Positions 58,448 to 64,000 of a stretch of DNA of 64,000 nt are shown here, one piece after another. Source of the stretch: Maritalea sp047634455 (GTDB taxonomy: Bacteria; Pseudomonadota; Alphaproteobacteria; Rhizobiales; Devosiaceae); the NCBI RefSeq assembly GCF_047634455.1, contig NZ_JBLIAI010000001.1:117900-181899 (forward strand), read 5' to 3'. How positions within the stretch are numbered: the stretch's first letter is position 1; every line of letters begins with the position of its first letter. Under the pieces are notes generated by a model. That model saw nothing but the letters and a program-made list of their open reading frames with translations. It did not search any database and had not been told where the DNA came from. The position numbers and the translations under genes are program-made.

Positions 58448-58971
58448 TTATGCTGTCCTGCCAAAAGTGTTTGCAAATTTTGCCGAAGCGTCATCAACGC
58501 AGACAAAGTCAACAAGATCAGCGAGACCAAAATGGGCAAAAAGGCCAACCAATGCGGCAGGCGCAGAATTGAGGTTGAATAGCTGTATGTATATTGGTTG
58601 ATTGCACCATAGCTCATGCGCCACAACAAAATCACGGCAAACAATAGTGCAACAAAATTGCCAAGCGCGCGCAAAACGGCCACTGTTTTTTCCGAGGCAT
58701 GCAGCGTAAAAATGTCTGCCGAAACATTCGCCGCCGTGAGCTGGCAATAGGGCAAAAATGCAAATACCGCCACGGCCACCCCCATTTCCGTCAACTCCAA
58801 ATCACCCGGAATAGGTTGCCATATCGCAGCACCAACGGCTGAGAAGAAATTTATAAGTACAACGCAAATCAGCATCAAACCACCAAACATTGCCCAGCCG
58901 TGAATAAGTACATCAAGCAATTTCTGTGCTCCATGGTCGCCGCGCAATTTCCCATCTTTGACCGTGCTCAT
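58444..58971 (-). CDS. dctQ: TRAP transporter small permease (DctQ family), second system
   Basis: This protein of about 175 residues has four helices, including GWAMFGGLMLICVVLINFFSAVGAAIW and the LTEMGVAVAVFAFLPYCQLTAANVSADI segment (the DctQ signature region). I start at the ATG with AAGG 5 bases ahead; an upstream TTG in frame is less likely. It is the upstream partner of the large permease. Confidence 0.85.
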   Translation of the reverse strand: MSTVKDGKLRGDHGAQKLLDVLIHGWAMFGGLMLICVVLINFFSAVGAAIWQPIPGDLELTEMGVAVAVFAFLPYCQLTAANVSADIFTLHASEKTVAVLRALGNFVALLFAVILLWRMSYGAINQYTYSYSTSILRLPHWLAFLPILVSLILLTLSALMTLRQNLQTLLAGQHK

Positions 58972-59074
58972 TGCGCCTTCTTCCGTTTTGCTGACCTTTG
59001 GCAATGGCCCATTGGTTTGATTTCTCTTTCATAACTGAACTAAGGGCATGAAGCCATGTTTGCATAATTCGCAA

Positions 59075-59102
59075 ACAAAAAAACCCGGACCAATGGCCCG
59101 GG
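59075..59102 (-). terminator. rho-independent terminator after hydantoinase gene
   Basis: On the minus strand a CCCGG/CCGGG stem with a 9-base loop is followed by TTTTTTT. It lies 35 bases past the hydantoinase stop, so that gene is separated from dctQ-dctM. Confidence 0.85.
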
Positions 59103-59136
59103 CAAGTCAAAAGGGCAGGAAACGACCCTTTGTTCG

Positions 59137-62100
59137 TTATTGTGCGTACCCGCCACCGGACGGGGTTTGAATGATCACGCCTTCGCCCGCAGCACATTCG
59201 ATTTGTGAACGACCATCAACTTTTGTTTTTTCACCAGTAACGCTGAGCTTGTAGTTGGCCCCAACCTGGCCATCTGCCCCGCCATTCAATCCTTTTGGGG
59301 GCACAATGCGGTGTCCACATAAGAAGGAGACATCCATTGGTTTCAGGAACCGTATTTGACGGTGAACGCCATCCCCACCTTTAAATTGCCCACCGCCGCC
59401 TGTATTGCGCCGAATGTGGAAATCTTCGAGCACCACGGGATATCTTGTTTCAAGGACTTCTGGGTCCGTCAGCCGCGTATTGGTCATGTGCGAATGAACA
59501 GCATGCGCACCGTCAAAGCCCGGCCCCGCACCTGTGCCCCCACAAATGGTTTCATAGTACTGATATTGCACATTGCCAAAATTGAAGTTGTTCATGGTGC
59601 CTTGTGCGCCTGCCATGGCCCCCATTGCGGCAAACAAACAATCGGTTACCGCTTGGGACACTTCAACATTGCCCGCAACAACGGCCGCCGGATATTGTGG
59701 CGTGAGCATGGATTGCTCCGGAAGTCTGATTTCAATCGGGCGCATGCACCCCGCATTCATCGGGATGTTTTCGTCCACCATGCAACGGAATGCATACAGA
59801 ATGGCAGCGCGGGTAATGGGTTCGGGCGCATTAAAATTGTCCGGTTGCTGATAACTGGTGCCAGCAAAGTCGACAATTGCTTTGCCATTTGCTTCATCGA
59901 CGGTGATCGACACCGCGATTTTGCACCCCTGATCAAATTCAACTTCAGCGGCACCATCTTTCAAATTTGAGATTGCACCACGCACACAAGTTTCTGCGTA
60001 ATCCTGGACAAATCCCATATAGGAGTTGACCACATCAAGTCCGTAAGCTTTGACCATATTGAGAAGCTCGGCCACCCCCTTTTCGTTGGCGGCGATTTGC
60101 GCTTTCAGGTCGGCAATGTTTTGGGACGGGTTTCGGCACGGATATTGACCACCTGTTAGGGCGCTTTGAATGAAAGCTTGTTGGAATGTGCCTTGCTTGA
60201 CCAGTATTTGGTTATCGAGAATGACGCCTTCTTCCTCAATCGAAGTGGCGAGCGGTGTCATTGAACCGGGCGCGATACCGCCAACGTCTGCATGGTGCCC
60301 GCGCGACGCCACAAAGAATAGTGGCTTTTTATCCTGTTTAGAAAACACGGGCGTGACCACAGTGATGTCGGGCAAATGTGTGCCGCCATTATATGGCGCG
60401 TTGGTGACAAACACATCGCCCGACTTCATATTAGGATGCGCTTTGATAACGCTGGCGACGGATCGATCCATTGACCCCAGATGCACTGGCGTGTGTGGCG
60501 CGTTGGCAATCAAAGCCCCTTGGTTATCAAAGACGGCGCAAGAAAAATCCAACCTTTCTTTAATGTTGGTTGAGCGTGCCGTGTTCTGCAAGCGCAGGCC
60601 CATTTGTTCGGCGATGGACATGAACAGATTATTGAAAATTTCCAACATGACCGGGTCGGTAACGCGGGACGAAACGATTTGATCGGTGCGAACGTTTTTG
60701 CGGTCCATTATAATCAGGCCGTTTTTATTAACACTGACGCTCCAGCCCGGCTCAACTATTATGGTTCCTATCGCTTCGACGATGATTGCTGGTCCACTAA
60801 GAATTTGCCCTGATCGCAATTCTTCACGTTTATATACGTCCGCCTGTTGCCATTCACCGCCAGAAAAAAACTGAGATTGGTCAAAAACTACAGGTGCATC
60901 CTCACTGGGGGCCAAAACGGGTTCTGCATGAGTGGACCTCCCACCCGATGCTTCAACTTCGATGAACTCGATAACAATTTCTGCAGACGGCTCGATGAAA
61001 CCGAAACGCTCTTTATGGACGTGCTCAAACTCTGCACGCATTTCAATTTCAGAACGCAGATCAACTTCAATTGTCGAATCCGTACCCCGATATTTGAGAT
61101 GCGTCGTGTTGCGAACAGTGCAATCACGATCATCAATGCCCTGCTCTGCCAATTGACGCAGCATGTCACGGCGCAATTGCTTGGACACATATTTGGTTTC
61201 ATCCAACGAATTAATATTGAGCGGCTTGCCAACTGCGCGTTGAGTTGCCGCCTTAATGTCAGCCAATCCCATGCCGTATGCGGAGAGAATGCCAGAAAAC
61301 GGGTGCACCAGCACCGTGCGCATACCTAAACGATCTGCCACCGCACAGGCATGTTGTCCCCCCGCCCCGCCAAAGCAGGTCAACGCATATTTTGAGATGT
61401 CATAGCCGCGTTGCACGGAGATTTTTTTGACGGCGTTCGCCATATTTTCAACAGCAATTTTAAGGAAACCTTCTGCCGCTTGTTCAGCCGAGCCTAAGCC
61501 CGCTTGCTCTGCAATAGTGCTGAACTTTTTGCGCACAATGTCTTGGTCCAGCGGCTGGTCTTGAGCAACGCCAAAAATCGAAGGAAAATATTGTGGCTGC
61601 ACTTTGTTGAGCATCACGTTAGCGTCGGTAACCGCCAAAGGTCCGCCCCGTCGATAGCTCGCAGGGCCCGGATTTGCGCCTGCAGAATGTGGTCCAACGG
61701 TAAAGCGACGTCCATCAAACTCCAAAATGGAGCCGCCACCTGCTGCAACCGTGTGGATTTTCATCATCGGGGCGCGCATCCGTACGCCCGCTACTTCGGT
61801 TTCAAAATCTTTTTCGAACGCACCATTATAGTGCGCCACATCAGTCGAGGTGCCGCCCATGTCAAAGCCAATAATCTTGTCAAAGCCTGCCAATTTGCTG
61901 GTTTGAGCAGCGCCCACGATGCCCCCCGCCGGACCGGATAGGATCGCGTCACGCCCATGGAACATGTGCGCAGCGGTCAGCCCGCCGGACGACATCATAA
62001 ACATCAGTTTAAGGTCCGTATTTTCTGTGTCTAATTCAGATGCAACACGGTCCACATATCGGCGCAAAATTGGAGACAGATACGCGTCAACAATTGTCGT

Positions 62101-62721
62101 GTCCCCGCGCCCGACAAATTTGATTAACGGGGATACTTTGTGGCTAAGCGAGATTTGGGTGAAGCCAATGTCTTGTGCAATCAGACCCGCTTTAGTTTCA
62201 GGTTCGGGGTGCTGGAAGGCGTGCATAAATACGATAGCCACCGCGCGAATGCCTGTATCAAACGCGCTTTGCAACGCTTCTCTTGTGGCATCTGGATCAA
62301 ACGTCTCAAGCTCAGTGCCGTCCGCTTGCAGACGTCCTGGCACTTCAGCAACTGCCTCATACAGCAATTCTGGTTTCTTGATTTCACGGTCAAAAAGCTT
62401 CGGGCGCGCCTGATAACCAATTTCCAACGCGTCCGCGAATCCTTTATTTGTGAGGAAAAGAACACGATCACCTTTTCGTTCCAACAACGCATTTGTGGCC
62501 ACCGTGGTACCCATTTTGACCGTTGCTATCATGTTAGATGGAATCGTTTGAGCTTTCTCAACGCCCAACAAATCACGAATACCTTGCAACGCCGCATCCG
62601 GGTAAGCTTCTGGATTTTCTGACAAAAGTTTGTGCGCAACCAATGCGCCAGCAGGCGTCCGCGCTACGATATCTGTGAAGGTTCCACCTCGATCAATCCA
62701 AAAATCCCAACGACCACTCAC
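59137..62721 (-). CDS. fused hydantoinase/5-oxoprolinase-like protein (HyuA-HyuB)
   Basis: This is a 1194-residue fusion. The N-terminal HyuA half (about residues 1-680) has the ATPase motif IDRGGTFTDIVA, GFDMGGTSTDVAHY and GPAGGIVGAAQ. The C-terminal HyuB half (about 690-1194) has the IKERLDFSCAVFDNQG, NAPHTPVHLGSMDRSV and HHADVGGIAPGSM segments, and ends in GGGGQFKGGDG. Family members open hydantoins or 5-oxoproline with ATP. The start is GTG at 62721, with GGAGG 8 bases ahead; an ATG 27 bases upstream spans this site. It has TRAP genes on both sides. Confidence 0.87.
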   Translation of the reverse strand: MSGRWDFWIDRGGTFTDIVARTPAGALVAHKLLSENPEAYPDAALQGIRDLLGVEKAQTIPSNMIATVKMGTTVATNALLERKGDRVLFLTNKGFADALEIGYQARPKLFDREIKKPELLYEAVAEVPGRLQADGTELETFDPDATREALQSAFDTGIRAVAIVFMHAFQHPEPETKAGLIAQDIGFTQISLSHKVSPLIKFVGRGDTTIVDAYLSPILRRYVDRVASELDTENTDLKLMFMMSSGGLTAAHMFHGRDAILSGPAGGIVGAAQTSKLAGFDKIIGFDMGGTSTDVAHYNGAFEKDFETEVAGVRMRAPMMKIHTVAAGGGSILEFDGRRFTVGPHSAGANPGPASYRRGGPLAVTDANVMLNKVQPQYFPSIFGVAQDQPLDQDIVRKKFSTIAEQAGLGSAEQAAEGFLKIAVENMANAVKKISVQRGYDISKYALTCFGGAGGQHACAVADRLGMRTVLVHPFSGILSAYGMGLADIKAATQRAVGKPLNINSLDETKYVSKQLRRDMLRQLAEQGIDDRDCTVRNTTHLKYRGTDSTIEVDLRSEIEMRAEFEHVHKERFGFIEPSAEIVIEFIEVEASGGRSTHAEPVLAPSEDAPVVFDQSQFFSGGEWQQADVYKREELRSGQILSGPAIIVEAIGTIIVEPGWSVSVNKNGLIIMDRKNVRTDQIVSSRVTDPVMLEIFNNLFMSIAEQMGLRLQNTARSTNIKERLDFSCAVFDNQGALIANAPHTPVHLGSMDRSVASVIKAHPNMKSGDVFVTNAPYNGGTHLPDITVVTPVFSKQDKKPLFFVASRGHHADVGGIAPGSMTPLATSIEEEGVILDNQILVKQGTFQQAFIQSALTGGQYPCRNPSQNIADLKAQIAANEKGVAELLNMVKAYGLDVVNSYMGFVQDYAETCVRGAISNLKDGAAEVEFDQGCKIAVSITVDEANGKAIVDFAGTSYQQPDNFNAPEPITRAAILYAFRCMVDENIPMNAGCMRPIEIRLPEQSMLTPQYPAAVVAGNVEVSQAVTDCLFAAMGAMAGAQGTMNNFNFGNVQYQYYETICGGTGAGPGFDGAHAVHSHMTNTRLTDPEVLETRYPVVLEDFHIRRNTGGGGQFKGGDGVHRQIRFLKPMDVSFLCGHRIVPPKGLNGGADGQVGANYKLSVTGEKTKVDGRSQIECAAGEGVIIQTPSGGGYAQ

Positions 62722-62775
62722 AGCACCAACCTCCAACATAAATTTCACTTTGCTATTGCTTTATTGATATTTTAC

Positions 62776-62788
62776 TGACATTTTGTCA
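62776..62788. promoter_or_regulatory. candidate operator between divergent hydantoinase and dctP genes
   Basis: TGACATTTTGTCA is a 5+5 inverted repeat (TGACA/TGTCA) in the 138-base gap between the divergent genes, and TTGACA on the minus strand overlaps it. It could bind a GntR- or LysR-type regulator that controls both transcripts; no regulator gene is near. Confidence 0.45.
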
Positions 62789-62859
62789 ATGTAACACAAC
62801 CACTTTTTTTCTGTTGGCGAAGTGCTAAACTAGATTTTGGTGGATATTAGGAGGATCAA

Positions 62860-63834
62860 ATGAACAAGATTTTTAAGGCGGTGGCAGCTGTCGCCATTAT
62901 GAGTGCAAGCGCAACTTCGGTTGGCTTTGCCCAAAACTGGGATATGCCAACACCATATCCGGATAAAACTTTTCACACGGTGAACATCCAGCAGTTTGCG
63001 GATGAGTTGCGTGAAGCCACCGGTGGCAAGCTCGACATCAAGCTGCATACAGCCGGCTCGCTCATCAAGCATGGTGACATCAAAAATTCCGTACGAAATA
63101 ACACGGTACCTGCGGGCGAGTTTTTCTTGTCCTTACTTGCCAACGAAGACCCAGCTTTTGGCATTGATTCCTTGCCTTTGGTGGCGACCAGCTACCAAGA
63201 CGCAGCACGACTTTGGGAGGCGCAAAAACCTGTTGTTGAAGAATTGTTGGCCAAACAACGCTTAATGCCATTGTTCTCAGTGCCTTGGCCGCCACAGGGG
63301 CTGTATACAAAAAAAGAAATCAAAACAGTTGAAGACCTCAACGGTTTGAAATTCCGCTCTTACAATGCAAATCTGGAAAAATTCGCGACAATGGTCGGTG
63401 CCGCGCCAACCCAGGTTGAAGCACCAGATATCGCGCAGGCGTTTGCAACTGGCCAAGTTGAAGCGATGATCACATCGCCGTCAACTGGTGCAAACTCTAA
63501 GGCTTGGGACTTTATCTCGCACTATTCACCCATTAACGCATGGGTTCCAAAAAATATTGTTGTTGTGAATATTGCCGCCTTTAAAGCCTTGGATGCGGAC
63601 ACACAGGCCGCAGTCCTGAAAGCGGCGGCAGATGCCGAGCAACGTGGCTGGAACATGAGCCGTCGAGAAGCAGAAGAAAAAACACAAGTGCTTGCAGACA
63701 ATGGTGTAACCATTGTTGAACCTTCTGACGAGTTGAAGGCTGGCCTTGCAAAAGTTGGTGTGGAACTGCTCGCTGATTGGCGTGCAAATTCATCTCCAGC
63801 GGCTGATGCTATTGTTGATGTGTACTTCAAATAA
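62860..63834 (+). CDS. dctP: TRAP transporter substrate-binding protein (DctP family), third locus
   Basis: This 324-residue periplasmic protein has a signal peptide (residues about 1-25, ending GFAQ). Family segments include ELREATGGKLDIKLHTAGSLIKHGDIKNSV, LNGLKFRSYN with the conserved arginine for the carboxylate, and EAMITSPSTGANSKAWDFISHY. It lacks the Q-G-x-V-N-G motif of the first DctP, so it belongs to another subgroup. An AGGAGG site precedes the ATG. Its DctQ partner follows after 61 bases, so it is probably a separate system from the minus-strand pair at 57089-58971. Confidence 0.92.
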   Translation: MNKIFKAVAAVAIMSASATSVGFAQNWDMPTPYPDKTFHTVNIQQFADELREATGGKLDIKLHTAGSLIKHGDIKNSVRNNTVPAGEFFLSLLANEDPAFGIDSLPLVATSYQDAARLWEAQKPVVEELLAKQRLMPLFSVPWPPQGLYTKKEIKTVEDLNGLKFRSYNANLEKFATMVGAAPTQVEAPDIAQAFATGQVEAMITSPSTGANSKAWDFISHYSPINAWVPKNIVVVNIAAFKALDADTQAAVLKAAADAEQRGWNMSRREAEEKTQVLADNGVTIVEPSDELKAGLAKVGVELLADWRANSSPAADAIVDVYFK

Positions 63835-63895
63835 CTAAACTTCAAGCGGGCGACAATTCACATTGCCGCCCTCTTGCTTTGAGGGAGGAGAGCCG

Positions 63896-64000
63896 GTGCG
63901 CAAAGCCCTAGACCGGATCTATTTGGCGGCGGGTAGTTTATCCGCCATTTGCATTTTAGCCATATGTGTCATCGTCACAATGCAGGTGGTCTTCAACTTG
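63896..64000 (+). CDS. dctQ: TRAP transporter small permease (DctQ family), cut off by window edge
   Basis: The 35 visible residues start at a GTG with GGAGGAG a few bases ahead. They show a basic start (MRKALDRIYLAAG) and a transmembrane helix LSAICILAICVIVTMQVVFNL, as in DctQ N-termini. It is directly downstream of dctP; the large permease presumably follows beyond the window. Confidence 0.75.
   Translation, partial: MRKALDRIYLAAGSLSAICILAICVIVTMQVVFNL

Noticed and set aside
1..64000. CRISPR arrays, insertion sequences, toxin-antitoxin or phage genes
   Set aside because: No regularly spaced repeats, transposase or integrase motifs, or typical toxin-antitoxin pairs were found on either strand.

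Overview
The window looks like a chromosomal segment of a marine-type alphaproteobacterium, most likely in or near the Hyphomicrobiales; I cannot name the genus. The evidence is three TRAP transporter loci, a carboxyspermidine-type polyamine operon, a membrane-bound ferritin (MbfA type), an extensin-like peptidase, an NDUFA9-like protein, and an infC gene apparently starting with ATT. There are no insertion sequences, integrases, phage genes or CRISPR arrays. Most of the window is ordinary, tightly packed chromosome.

Layout. Positions 1-8470 hold a sugar-acid utilisation locus: 3-oxo-tetronate kinase and decarboxylase, an MBL-fold hydrolase, a small monooxygenase and a TRAP transporter on the minus strand. 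A divergent IMDH-like dehydrogenase, a Gfo/Idh/MocA oxidoreductase and a GntR/FCD regulator lie on the plus strand, with a palindromic GntR-type operator between the two arms. Positions 8471-13524 hold the most unusual block: two exported beta-propellers, a diheme and a monoheme cytochrome c, and an exported DsrE-like protein with a CxxC motif. FNR-type boxes lie upstream of the first and last genes, and terminators follow both propellers. Positions 13568-18284 encode a 2-oxoacid:ferredoxin oxidoreductase (alpha and beta) with a GltD-like iron-sulfur flavoprotein. After tRNA-Ser(GGA) come msrA, small genes, a 1-Cys peroxiredoxin, a SulP transporter and an amino-acid ABC permease with its binding protein.

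Positions 25782-30980 form a complete spermidine operon: arginine decarboxylase, carboxyspermidine dehydrogenase, carboxyspermidine decarboxylase and agmatinase. The next section (31-45 kb) holds lepA, an extensin-like peptidase, mbfA, hydrolases, a TetR gene with paired operators, a membrane LytTR regulator, trhO, an aldo/keto reductase, two GNAT genes, class I fumarase and an O-antigen ligase-like gene. The translation block (44.8-51.3 kb, minus strand) is infC, a VOC gene, rpmI, rplT, pheS, an exonuclease-ASCH fusion gene and pheT. Then follow queG, a GST, uppP, an NDUFA9-like gene and tRNA-Leu(CAG). The right end (57-64 kb) holds a fused HyuA/HyuB hydantoinase/oxoprolinase between two sets of TRAP genes; the last gene is cut by the window edge.

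How the parts fit together. The left and right ends are catabolic islands in which a TRAP importer sits beside the enzymes likely to act on its substrate. The FNR-boxed cytochrome/propeller/DsrE block looks like an oxygen-regulated periplasmic electron-transfer system with no recognisable catalytic subunit, and it is the best candidate for an undescribed system. The exonuclease-ASCH gene translationally coupled inside the phe operon is the second. All functional statements come from reading motifs; no database search was run.
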